From contig NZ_JAAOEO010000007.1 of NCBI RefSeq assembly GCF_011393025.1, positions 180,758 through 244,757 of the forward strand: a stretch of 64,000 nucleotides of DNA, in the 5' to 3' direction. Below the pieces are notes generated by a model. That model was not told the DNA's origin. It did no database searches and saw only the letters and a program-made list of their open reading frames with translations. Shown here one piece after another: positions 1 to 7,565 of this stretch (the first letter of the stretch is position 1; each line of letters starts with the position of its first letter). Both the position numbers and the translations under genes were made by a program. The stretch comes from Neobacillus terrae (lineage in GTDB: Bacteria > Bacillota > Bacilli > Bacillales > Cytobacillaceae).

Positions 1-201
1 GGGATCACTCCTGAGGAAGTTATAACAATCGGCAACAGCTTCAACGACCTCGGGATGATTGAAAATGCCGGCATGGGGATTGCTGTTGGCAGTGCACCGG
101 ATGAAGTGAAGTCCAGGGCTAAACTGGCGTTGGCTGGTACCGGAGAAGAGGAAATCGTACAGGTGTTGAGGAAGTTGACAATTAAGGCCTGCCCCCGTTA
201 A
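1..201 (+). CDS. HAD-superfamily (Cof-type) phosphatase, C-terminal fragment
   Basis: The reading frame is open from the first base, so the start lies outside the window. The 66 residues visible contain GNSFNDLGMIENAG followed by GIAVGSA, which matches motif IV of Cof-type (HAD-IIB) phosphatases, the acidic loop that binds magnesium; many members have GDxxND where this one has GNSFND. These cytoplasmic enzymes dephosphorylate sugar phosphates or FMN-like substrates, but the fragment cannot tell which. The tail ends with the usual alpha-helical stretch and a TAA stop. Confidence 0.8.
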   Translation, partial: GITPEEVITIGNSFNDLGMIENAGMGIAVGSAPDEVKSRAKLALAGTGEEEIVQVLRKLTIKACPR

Positions 202-211
202 GGGGCCTTAT
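184..211 (+). terminator. Possible weak terminator after the HAD gene
   Basis: AAGGCC..CCCC pairs with GGGGCCTT across a short loop, overlapping the stop codon. The arms carry a two-base bulge and only a short, mixed T-rich tail follows, so termination may be weak. Confidence 0.35.
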
Positions 212-300
212 TCTATGAAAGGATATCCCTTCTGGGCACGTTTTCTATATCACTATGTTAGACTGTATATAGTTAATAAGACTAGAGAGGAGAAGTATTT

Positions 301-1128
301 ATGAACGGTTCAAATCCTTCTGTACTATTCGATCTACATACACATCACGACCGCTGCGGCCATGCCCGCGGCAAGATACAGCACTATATTGATGCTGCCA
401 TCGAAAAGGGCATGACAGCCATCGGTATTTCCGATCACTCTCCTTACTTCGCTGAGGTAGAGGACAGGCCTTTTCCCCATATAACAATGGGAAAGAGTGA
501 ATTTTCAAGTTATGTGGAAGAAGTCCTTCAGTTAAAAAAGCAATACGCTGGGAAAATAGACGTATTATTGGGAGTTGAATCTGACTTCTTTCCCCAACAC
601 TTGAAAGAATACAAAAGCTTCTATGACAAGTATCCGTTTGATTATATTATCGGTTCTGTTCATTTTGTTGAGGATGTCAGTATTTTTAAGAAAGGTCGAT
701 GGGATGGACTTTCAACAACCGAAAAAATGCGGGTTAAAGAAGCCTATTATTCATTAATTGAACAATCGGCCAGAAGCGGCCTGTTCCAGATTCTGGGTCA
801 TATCGACGCTATGAAGGGATACTACCCGTCTTTTTCATCCATAGAGACTGATGCTATTGAAAAAACGCTAAAAATCATCGGTGAGCAGGATGTCGCCATT
901 GAAATTAACACCTCAGGCAAAACAAAGGATTCAGGTGGCTGGTATCCTGCTGATGAAATATTAGAAGTGGCCAAGCATTACGGAGTCAAAGTAACATTCG
1001 GATCTGATGCTCATGACCCGCACAGGGTAGGAGATGATTTCGAGTTTGTCCAAAAACGACTCAAGGAGATTGGATTTACCGAATGGGTTTATTTTAAAGA
1101 AAAGAAGAGGATATCAGTACCCCTTTAA
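301..1128 (+). CDS. hisJ: Histidinol-phosphatase, PHP family
   Basis: This 275-residue protein should hydrolyse L-histidinol phosphate to histidinol, the penultimate step of histidine synthesis. It shows the PHP metal-binding pattern: DLHTHHDRCGHA near residue 11, ISDHSPY near 43, a GVESDF strand near 91, GSVHFV near 118, GHIDAMK near 163 and a terminal GSDAHDPHRVG. Length and motif order fit the Bacillus HisJ (HisK-type) family rather than the HAD-type HisB enzyme. A good GAGAGGAG site precedes the ATG. No other his genes are next to it, as is also the case in B. subtilis. A strong terminator follows, so it is probably a single-gene unit. Confidence 0.88.
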   Translation: MNGSNPSVLFDLHTHHDRCGHARGKIQHYIDAAIEKGMTAIGISDHSPYFAEVEDRPFPHITMGKSEFSSYVEEVLQLKKQYAGKIDVLLGVESDFFPQHLKEYKSFYDKYPFDYIIGSVHFVEDVSIFKKGRWDGLSTTEKMRVKEAYYSLIEQSARSGLFQILGHIDAMKGYYPSFSSIETDAIEKTLKIIGEQDVAIEINTSGKTKDSGGWYPADEILEVAKHYGVKVTFGSDAHDPHRVGDDFEFVQKRLKEIGFTEWVYFKEKKRISVPL

Positions 1129-1141
1129 CGAAAGGTTTAAG

Positions 1142-1178
1142 GACCCGCTAGGTTTTATTGGCTTAGCGGGTCTTTTTT
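1142..1178 (+). terminator. Rho-independent terminator after hisJ
   Basis: GACCCGCTA pairs with TAGCGGGTC across a short loop, followed by six T residues. Confidence 0.9.
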
Positions 1179-1396
1179 ATCTCTCAATGTTTCCTTTCGT
1201 CTACCCCCTGATTTCTCTCCGTTACATCTATTGAAAAATAATGTATAGGTAATATTACTATTGAAGGAAAAATTCAATACTCGAATCGCAAGGAAAATAG
1301 CTTTCAGAAAGAGGACCTTTTATAATGTAATAAAAACCTGTTGGAATTGATGGGTTGAGAAGGTGCTATTTGTTGGTTACTCCAAGAGATCAGATT

Positions 1397-1413
1397 TTAG
1401 CGAAAATTAACAA
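1397..1413 (+). repeat. Remnant of a dispersed Bacillus-type intergenic repeat
   Basis: TTAGCGAAAATTAACAA here is identical to part of the element at 22924-23019 and close to the element at 21527-21618. It lies just before the point where the truncated amidase homology begins, so a repeat end may mark the break. The rest of 1180-1436 shows no gene. Confidence 0.5.
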
Positions 1414-1436
1414 TGGAGTCTAACATCTTTTTTCAA

Positions 1437-2166
1437 AATCCTACATACCCAATCACAGCTGAAAGTGAAGGAAAAGCCCTGACTGACTATACAAGCAATT
1501 TAAAAGCTTGACGGCTTAGAAGTTGTGCGTATTGGGGTTGATTACAGCTTTTTCTATGGATCAGATGAAGAAAAGGCTGAACTGAAACAAATCATTCTAG
1601 AACAAATTGAAGTAATGAAATCACTGGGTGCAAGTGTTGAAGAGGTAACCATCCCAAATCATGAACTAACAGCTGACGTTTTATTTTATAAATTTAAGCA
1701 TTATGTAAATGACTACCTGAAAAAGACTCCGGAAACAGTAAAGGTTAAAACGCTTGAAGATGTGATTAAATTTAATGAAGAAGATCCGGATGTGAGAATG
1801 AAATTTGGACAGGCATTTTTAGTAGAGTCACAGAATAAGAGTGAAAGCCTGGATGATTCAAAATACCATGAGCAGCGTGCGAACGATATTAAATGTTCCA
1901 GGGAGCTTAGTATTGATCAGGTAATGGCGGAAAATAATCTCGATGCCCTTTTATTCGTAAATAACTTTGGTGCAGCACTACCTGCTAAAGCAGGTTATCC
2001 TTCCATCACGGTTCCTGCAGGCTATACTAATTCCGGAATGCCGGTAGGAGTTACCTTCTCCGCGAAGGCATATAGCGAACCAAAACTAATCGAACTTGCT
2101 TATTCCTATGAGCAGCATACAAAAAAGCGCGTAGCACCAAAATTTAGGAAAATTTTTGGAAAATGA
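1437..2166 (+). pseudogene. Amidase (GatA-like) remnant, 5'-truncated and frameshifted
   Basis: Only the C-terminal half of an amidase-signature-family protein remains. Coding similarity starts near 1437 (NPTYPITAESEGKALTDY), runs into a TGA near 1509, and continues one base out of frame from 1510 as DGLEVVRIGVDYSF, the usual junction in this family. From there the frame is open to 2166 and ends with the typical PAKAGYPSITVPAGY and GMPVGVTFSAK segments. The N-terminal catalytic Lys and Ser-cis-Ser region is absent, so the protein cannot be an active amidase. The open frame of 213 codons from GTG 1525 has no convincing ribosome binding site. Confidence 0.82.
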
Positions 2167-2173
2167 ATCCCAA

Positions 2174-2218
2174 GGGGACAAACGAGACATTCGTCTTTAT
2201 TTGTCTCCTTTTTTTTAA
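2174..2218 (+). terminator. Terminator after the amidase remnant
   Basis: GGGGACAAA pairs with TTTGTCTCC, with a smaller inner hairpin (CGAGAC/GTCT), followed by eight T residues. Confidence 0.75.
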
Positions 2219-2280
2219 AAGGAATACGAAAATTTTAGTCGAACTCTTTTTTTATAAGTTTTCGAGGGGTGGAGGTTAAA

Positions 2281-3045
2281 TTGAAGAAATTTGCGGTGAA
2301 TCTTTCAACTGTTTTTATAGAAGTCCCTTTTTTAGAACGTTTTAAGAAAGCAAGGGAATGTGGTTTTTCCTTTGTTGAATGTCAGTTTCCCTATTCGTAT
2401 TCAATAGAGAATATTCAGCAGGAGCTTGAACAGAATCAATTATTGATGGTGCTGTTGAATTTACCTCCTGGGAATTGGGAAAAGGGAGACCGCGGGATTG
2501 CAGCAGACCCTAATAGAGTAGAAGAATTTAGAAAGTCAGTAATGGAAGGTATCAAGTATGCCACCGCACTGAATGTTTCAAAGATTCACTGCATGGCTGG
2601 TATCGTGGATAGTGATGCAGCAAGAAAGGTTTATATAGATAATCTTCGCTATGCCGGTTCGGAAATGGCCAAGCATGGACTGACGGTCTTAATTGAGCCT
2701 ATTAACCAATTTGATATGCCGGGTTATTTTCTAAGTGATCTATATCAGGCTGCAGAGATTCTAAAGGCGGTTAACCTCCCTAATGTAAAGCTTCAATTTG
2801 ATTTCTATCATGTGGAAAGAATCCACGGAAATTCTCTTTCACTTTATAAACAATTCGCTGAGCAAGTTGATCATGTTCAAATTGCTGACGTTCCAGGCCG
2901 CCACGAGCCGGGTACTGGGGAAATGGATTATCAAAAAATCATTCATTATTTGAATAATACGTACAATGGTCAAATTGGACTTGAATATACTCCAAGCGGA
3001 AAAAGCGAAGAAAGTTTTGAATGGATTTGGGAGGAATTAAAATGA
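2281..3045 (+). CDS. hyi: Hydroxypyruvate isomerase (TIM-barrel family)
   Basis: This ~254-residue cytoplasmic protein should interconvert hydroxypyruvate and tartronate semialdehyde. It has the AP-endonuclease-2-type TIM barrel of the Hyi family: FAVNLSTVF at the N-terminus, LNLPPGNWEKGDRG near residue 60, IHCMAGIV near 105, VLIEPINQFDMPGYF near 135, LQFDFYHVERIHG near 177 and GEMDYQKI near 215, with the metal-binding acidic and His residues in the expected places. The TTG at 2281 is preferred because GGAGG sits just before it; an upstream in-frame GTG at 2269 overlaps that site. It overlaps the next gene by four bases (ATGA), so the two are co-translated. Confidence 0.87.
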   Translation: MKKFAVNLSTVFIEVPFLERFKKARECGFSFVECQFPYSYSIENIQQELEQNQLLMVLLNLPPGNWEKGDRGIAADPNRVEEFRKSVMEGIKYATALNVSKIHCMAGIVDSDAARKVYIDNLRYAGSEMAKHGLTVLIEPINQFDMPGYFLSDLYQAAEILKAVNLPNVKLQFDFYHVERIHGNSLSLYKQFAEQVDHVQIADVPGRHEPGTGEMDYQKIIHYLNNTYNGQIGLEYTPSGKSEESFEWIWEELK

Positions 3046-3932
3046 ATATCGGATTCATTGGTATAGGTGTCATGGGGTCTAGAATGGTAAAAAGACTTCT
3101 GGATCATGGATATCAAGTACATATATATAACCGTAGCAAGGAGAAAGCAAGGGCACTTGAAGAACACGGAGCAAAATTGTCCGAAACGATTTCAACGCTT
3201 GCTTCGGTCAGTGATATCATTTGCACATGCTTATCTATGCCGGAGGATGTTTTGAATGTTTATCTGGGGGACTCGGGAATTATTGCAAATGCTCTTCCTG
3301 GTGCCATTTGTATCGACCTTACATCCGTAGGAGCGGATACAAGCAAAACAATCTTCGGGCAAGGCGAAGAAAAAGGAATCTCTTACCTCGATTCTCCGGT
3401 TAGCGGTGGGCCTGAAGGAGCAGAAATGGGGACCTTGACCATTATGGTTGGAGGCGAGAAGCTGGCTTTTGAAAAGGTTTTGCCTGTTCTGAGTGTTCTT
3501 GGAAAAACCATTGAATATCTTGGTCCGTCCGGATCTGGAAGCATTGCCAAGCTTATTAATCAATATCTTGTTGCGGTACATTCACTTGCTGCTTCAGAAG
3601 CAATGGTAACGGGTGCAGCATATGGCCTTGATTCCGAACAGCTATATAATATTTTAAAAGTGAGCTATGGGAACAGCCGGATTTTAGAGAGGCATATGGA
3701 GCAATATGTTTTTGAACGCCAATTTCAGCCTGGCGGGGCTGTAAAATATGTCCACAAAGATGTGCGATTGGCAAATCAGCTTTTACAAGAGGCAGGTATC
3801 AAACAATTTACAGGCCAAATGGCAGAAGAGGCATTTCGAAATGCTTCTGAGCAAGGTCTATCTGATTTAGATATGGCGGCAGTCATCCAGCCTCTTGAAG
3901 AACAATGCGGTGTGGTTGTGAAGAAAAAATAA
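3042..3932 (+). CDS. garR: 2-hydroxy-3-oxopropionate (tartronate semialdehyde) reductase
   Basis: This ~296-residue member of the beta-hydroxyacid dehydrogenase family should reduce tartronate semialdehyde to D-glycerate with NAD(P)H. The Rossmann motif GFIGIGVMGSRM is at the N-terminus, the substrate loop DSPVSGGPEGAEMGTL lies near residue 117, and the catalytic-lysine helix GSGSIAKLINQ lies near 167. The ATG at 3042 overlaps the stop of the isomerase gene and has a GGAGG site, so the earlier in-frame start is not needed. Together the two genes cover the lower glyoxylate-to-glycerate branch. No glyoxylate carboligase is present in this window. Confidence 0.87.
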   Translation: MNIGFIGIGVMGSRMVKRLLDHGYQVHIYNRSKEKARALEEHGAKLSETISTLASVSDIICTCLSMPEDVLNVYLGDSGIIANALPGAICIDLTSVGADTSKTIFGQGEEKGISYLDSPVSGGPEGAEMGTLTIMVGGEKLAFEKVLPVLSVLGKTIEYLGPSGSGSIAKLINQYLVAVHSLAASEAMVTGAAYGLDSEQLYNILKVSYGNSRILERHMEQYVFERQFQPGGAVKYVHKDVRLANQLLQEAGIKQFTGQMAEEAFRNASEQGLSDLDMAAVIQPLEEQCGVVVKKK

Positions 3933-3940
3933 TATTTAAG

Positions 3941-3972
3941 GGATGAAATCAAATGGGTTTCATCCTTTTTTT
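3941..3972 (+). terminator. Terminator after the tartronate semialdehyde reductase gene
   Basis: GGATGAAA pairs with TTTCATCC and is followed by seven T residues. Confidence 0.85.
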
Positions 3973-4079
3973 CTCATACTTAAGTAATATTTTCTTTGAA
4001 AATAGATGATTCAATTTTCATAAATAAGATTTTATTCTGAATATTATTTGAATTTTATTTTTAATCATGCTTTAATAAA

Positions 4080-4093
4080 TGTAAGCGATTTAA
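4080..4093 (+). promoter_or_regulatory. Candidate CcpA cre box upstream of the FadR-type regulator gene
   Basis: TGTAAGCGATTTAA matches the cre consensus TGWAANCGNTNWCA at most positions, with the last two bases divergent. It lies about 40 bases before the regulator start, which would fit carbon catabolite repression of the glycolate block. Confidence 0.45.
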
Positions 4094-4134
4094 CTTATCA
4101 GATATGTGATGTCTGAAAGGAAGGGGGTAGATGT

Positions 4135-4827
4135 GTGCAGGTAAAGAAAATCATAACGAAGAAGGTGTCGGATTCAGTTGTTGAGCAGATTGAAGAAATG
4201 ATTAAATCCGGTACATTTCAGGCGGGAGAAAAGCTTCCCTCTGTCAGAGAACTTTGCGAGTTGTTCGGTGTTGGCCGTTCTGCTGTCCGGGATGCCATTA
4301 CAACCTTAAAAGGTAAAGGTGTGGTGGATGTAAAGCAGGGAGAAGGAACCTATATTCTTGGATTTGATTCAACTAAGCTGTTCAGTAATCATCTATTGCT
4401 GCCCCGACCTCAGGATATCAGTGAGCTTTTTCAAGTCAGAAAGATTTTGGAGGCTGAAATTGCAGAAATGGCCGCTATACATCGGACTGTGGCTGATCTG
4501 CAATACATGGAGAAAATTTTTTCTAATCAATCCATTAAGAGCTGGGAATCAGACTATCACTTACATACAGCAATTACTAAAGCAGCCGGTAATGAGATTA
4601 TTATCCAGCTAATGCAATTTATTTCGACAACCATGAAGAACGCCATGATCGATTTTCATCATTATATTGAGAAACATCCAGCTATTGCTCAATTGATAGA
4701 AATGCAGCATATCGGAATCTATGAATCTATAAAGTTAGGGATACCTGAGAAAGCGAAACAAAGGATGATTGAGCACTTAAATTTTGTAGAAAAAGAGCTT
4801 TTAAAAAGTCAAACGGCTGTTAATTGA
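4135..4827 (+). CDS. GntR-family regulator, FadR/FCD subfamily
   Basis: The 230-residue protein has an N-terminal winged helix (residues ~8-72, SVRELCELFGVGRSAVRDAI as recognition region, then VVDVKQGEGTYI wing) and a C-terminal all-helical FCD ligand-binding domain with the E/D..H..H pattern (DYHLHTAITKAAGN near residue 142, MIEHLNF near 210). This subfamily usually senses small organic acids such as lactate, glycolate or pyruvate and often controls a neighbouring oxidation operon. It starts at GTG 4135 behind a GGAAGGGGG site and lies directly upstream of glcE, so it is a likely glycolate-responsive regulator (GlcC/LldR type). The ligand is an inference from position. Confidence 0.85.
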   Translation: MQVKKIITKKVSDSVVEQIEEMIKSGTFQAGEKLPSVRELCELFGVGRSAVRDAITTLKGKGVVDVKQGEGTYILGFDSTKLFSNHLLLPRPQDISELFQVRKILEAEIAEMAAIHRTVADLQYMEKIFSNQSIKSWESDYHLHTAITKAAGNEIIIQLMQFISTTMKNAMIDFHHYIEKHPAIAQLIEMQHIGIYESIKLGIPEKAKQRMIEHLNFVEKELLKSQTAVN

Positions 4828-4859
4828 AAAAACGTATTTTTTTGCAAAATAAAAGAAAC

Positions 4860-4882
4860 GTTGTTGCGTATTACGCAACAAC
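4860..4882 (+). promoter_or_regulatory. Perfect 23-bp palindrome, probable operator of the glcEFD operon
   Basis: The arm GTTGTTGCGTA is followed by one central T and its exact reverse complement. It sits immediately before the glcE ribosome binding site, just after a possible weak promoter (TTGAAA 4824, AAATAA 4847). Related 17-bp palindromes occur before glcB and the permease gene. Confidence 0.65.
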
Positions 4883-4896
4883 AGGAGGTGCTGGTA

Positions 4897-6210
4897 TTGA
4901 TAACTGCAGAACTTTTATCAGAGGTAAAAGCCCTTATTCAAGAGGACCGGATAGTTGAAGGAGAGAATGATCATCTGCTGGGGAATAACGGGCTAGTGAA
5001 GGTTTACCCTCAAACAGAGGAAGAGATTTCAGCGATTCTTAAATACGCCAACGAAAATGGTAAAAAGGTTTTTGTTGAGGGGAACGGAACGAAAAGAGGA
5101 TTTGGAGGTTTGAGCGAGTCCGCGGATATTTTGCTTTCCCTGGCTGACTATAAGGGCATTGTGGAACATGTGGTGGGCGACATGACGTTAACCGTAAAAG
5201 CTGGAACCAATTTTAAGAAATTGCAGGATTATCTGGCGGAGCATAAACAAAAGATTTCCCTTGATCCTTTCCATCCGGAGGCTGCTACGATCGGCGGAAT
5301 TGTTTCATCCAATGACAGCGGGCCAAAGCGGCTCGGCTATGGTTCATCCCGAGACGTGGTAATCGGCTTAAGAATTGTTTATCCTGATGGCAAAGTGATC
5401 CGGTCCGGCGGGAGAGTCGTCAAAAATGTGGCAGGCTACGATATGAACAAATTATTTATAGGCTCCATGGGGACACTGGGTGTTTTTTCTGAAGTAACGG
5501 TAAAGCTTCGACCGCTCCCAAAATATGAGAGTCTCATTTTATTATTTTTCCCCCAAGGAAATATGGAGGAAATCAAGGCGTTTGCACAAAAGCTCCTTGA
5601 TTCAACGATGGAGCCAGTTACTCTTGAACTGTTAAGTCCTGCATTGTCAGAGGGTCTGACTGGTCAGAGCTGTTATACCTTAGCAATTGGACTTGAGGAT
5701 GTTGAAACGTCTGTACAATATCAGGAGAATTTTATCAAAAGCATTCAGCCGGAGAATACGAATATGAAAATCCTCACACTAACTGACGCTCAAGCCTTTT
5801 GGAACCAATTTTACTCTCTTCATTCCTTGGAAAGCGAAAGCCTTATAACTTCTGCTTCTTTAAAAATCGGTGTGGTAAACATGGATGTAACTCAAGTAAT
5901 GAAAGAAAGTCAGTTGTTAGGTGATTCTCATCATTTAGAAGTCCAGGCTCATGGCGGATTAGGTCACGGCTTATGCCAGGTCAACCTTAAAGGCTCAAAG
6001 GAGGATGTCGTTTCAGCCATCCAGCAAATGAGAGAAACGGTTGCAGGTCTTGGCGGGTATGTTGTTATCAAACATTTGCCATTTGCATTGAGGCAGGAAG
6101 TAGACACCTGGGGTCCGAAGCCGGCACATTTCTTCCTATTAGAAGGAATCAAATCAAAGGTTGATCCAAACAAAGTTCTTAACCCTAAACGATTTGTGGG
6201 AGGGATTTAA
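4897..6210 (+). CDS. glcE: Glycolate oxidase FAD-binding subunit GlcE
   Basis: About 437 residues from a TTG start at 4897, chosen because AGGAGG lies eight bases upstream; the frame is open further upstream, but that part overlaps the operator palindrome. The protein has the FAD-binding type 4 (PCMH) fold: a YPQTEEEISAILKYAN entry segment, EGNGTKRGFGG near residue 70, TIGGIVSSNDSGPKRLGYG near 135 and GGRVVKNVAGYDMNKL near 175. The last feature is characteristic of GlcE rather than GlcD. It should be the second flavin subunit of the membrane-associated GlcDEF complex that oxidises glycolate to glyoxylate. It is followed after two bases by glcF. Confidence 0.87.
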   Translation: MITAELLSEVKALIQEDRIVEGENDHLLGNNGLVKVYPQTEEEISAILKYANENGKKVFVEGNGTKRGFGGLSESADILLSLADYKGIVEHVVGDMTLTVKAGTNFKKLQDYLAEHKQKISLDPFHPEAATIGGIVSSNDSGPKRLGYGSSRDVVIGLRIVYPDGKVIRSGGRVVKNVAGYDMNKLFIGSMGTLGVFSEVTVKLRPLPKYESLILLFFPQGNMEEIKAFAQKLLDSTMEPVTLELLSPALSEGLTGQSCYTLAIGLEDVETSVQYQENFIKSIQPENTNMKILTLTDAQAFWNQFYSLHSLESESLITSASLKIGVVNMDVTQVMKESQLLGDSHHLEVQAHGGLGHGLCQVNLKGSKEDVVSAIQQMRETVAGLGGYVVIKHLPFALRQEVDTWGPKPAHFFLLEGIKSKVDPNKVLNPKRFVGGI

Positions 6211-6212
6211 TA

Positions 6213-7565
6213 ATGAGTGTAACAGAAATCGACTTGAAGAGAGATCCGGCTTGTACCACTGGTTTAAGTAATTATCTTGCAAAGGATCACCCGGATGAAA
6301 ACAAATGGGCAGATTGTGTCCATTGCGGTATGTGTCTGGAATCCTGCCCAACATACGAGATTACAGGTCAGGAGCAGCATTCTCCACGCGGCCGTGTTCA
6401 TCTGATTAAATCGGTGGCAGAAGGAAAACTCAATGTGAACGAGTTTTTTATGGATCCTATTTTTGCCTGCCTTGACTGCCGTGCCTGTACAACGGCCTGT
6501 CCGGCGGATGTGGAAGTCGGCGGCCTTATCGAAGAAGCCCGCGGCCAGGTTCGCCAGGCTATGCCGTTAACTGGATTGAAAGGAACAGTAAGCAAAATGT
6601 TTCTGCAGGGGCTGTTCCCTCATCATAACCGTCTGAATTCATTAGGAGGACTGCTGCGTTTCTATCAAAAGAGCGGCATGCAGAAGGTAGTCCGGAAAAC
6701 TAAGCTCATTAATATCATGCCTCAGCATTTAGTCGACATGGAAGCGATTATGCCCGAGGTAAAAGAACCGGTTCGTAAAAAATACAAAAATACGGACGTC
6801 ATCAAAGCGAAGGGCCAGACAAAAAATGAGGTTGCGATGTTAACCGGCTGTGTTATGGATGTGATGTTCAGTGATATTAATGAAGCAACCATTAATGTAT
6901 TAACCCGAAATGGTAATGACGTAACGATTCCAAAAAACCAGACCTGCTGCGGAGCGCTTCATGTACATGCAGGGGACCGCGATACAGGAAGAAAGCTGGC
7001 AAAACAAAATATTGAAGCCTTTAAAGATTCTGAAAAGGTTATTGTAAACGCAGCCGGCTGCGGCTGTGCGCTCAAAGAATATCCTGAACTGTTCCGTGAT
7101 GATGCTGAGTGGTATAAAAAGGCGGAAGAGTTTTCTGCTAAAATAGAGGACATTTCAAAATACCTTTATGATACCGGCTATGAAAAGCCAAAAGCTGAAT
7201 TAAATACCAGGATCACTTATCATGACGCATGCCACCTGGCACACGGACAGGGAATACGACATGAGCCACGTGATCTCTTACTCAATATTCCTGGAGTGGA
7301 AATGGTTCATATGCCAAACTCCGACCGCTGCTGTGGAAGCGCAGGAATTTATAATATCACGAATCCGGAGATGGCGTCCGCTGTACTGGAAAGCAAGATG
7401 CAAAACGTCCCTGAAGATGTCGAAATGATCTCTATGGGCAACCCAGGCTGTATGCTCCAGATGGCAATGGGCGTACAAAAGCATGGAAGAAACCAAAAAA
7501 TCGTGCATACCGTTCAGCTGCTGGATTGGGCTTATCAAAAAGAGGATGGCAAGGAGGTGCTGTAA
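6213..7565 (+). CDS. glcF: Glycolate oxidase iron-sulfur subunit GlcF
   Basis: The 450-residue protein has two 4Fe-4S motifs, CVHCGMCLESCP (Cys 35, 38, 41, 45) and CLDCRACTTACP (Cys 86, 89, 92, 96), followed by two cysteine-rich CCG domains (QTCCGALHVHAG near residue 245 and DRCCGSAGIYN near 373). This is the standard GlcF/LutA-like layout for passing electrons from the flavin subunits to the respiratory chain at the membrane. The ATG at 6213 lies two bases after the glcE stop behind GGGAGGG. Its stop codon shares one base with the glcD start, so the three subunits are translationally coupled. Confidence 0.9.
   Translation: MSVTEIDLKRDPACTTGLSNYLAKDHPDENKWADCVHCGMCLESCPTYEITGQEQHSPRGRVHLIKSVAEGKLNVNEFFMDPIFACLDCRACTTACPADVEVGGLIEEARGQVRQAMPLTGLKGTVSKMFLQGLFPHHNRLNSLGGLLRFYQKSGMQKVVRKTKLINIMPQHLVDMEAIMPEVKEPVRKKYKNTDVIKAKGQTKNEVAMLTGCVMDVMFSDINEATINVLTRNGNDVTIPKNQTCCGALHVHAGDRDTGRKLAKQNIEAFKDSEKVIVNAAGCGCALKEYPELFRDDAEWYKKAEEFSAKIEDISKYLYDTGYEKPKAELNTRITYHDACHLAHGQGIRHEPRDLLLNIPGVEMVHMPNSDRCCGSAGIYNITNPEMASAVLESKMQNVPEDVEMISMGNPGCMLQMAMGVQKHGRNQKIVHTVQLLDWAYQKEDGKEVL

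Noticed and set aside
1525..2166. Short independent amidase-like gene
   Set aside because: Similarity continues upstream in another frame, and the catalytic half is missing, so it is a remnant.
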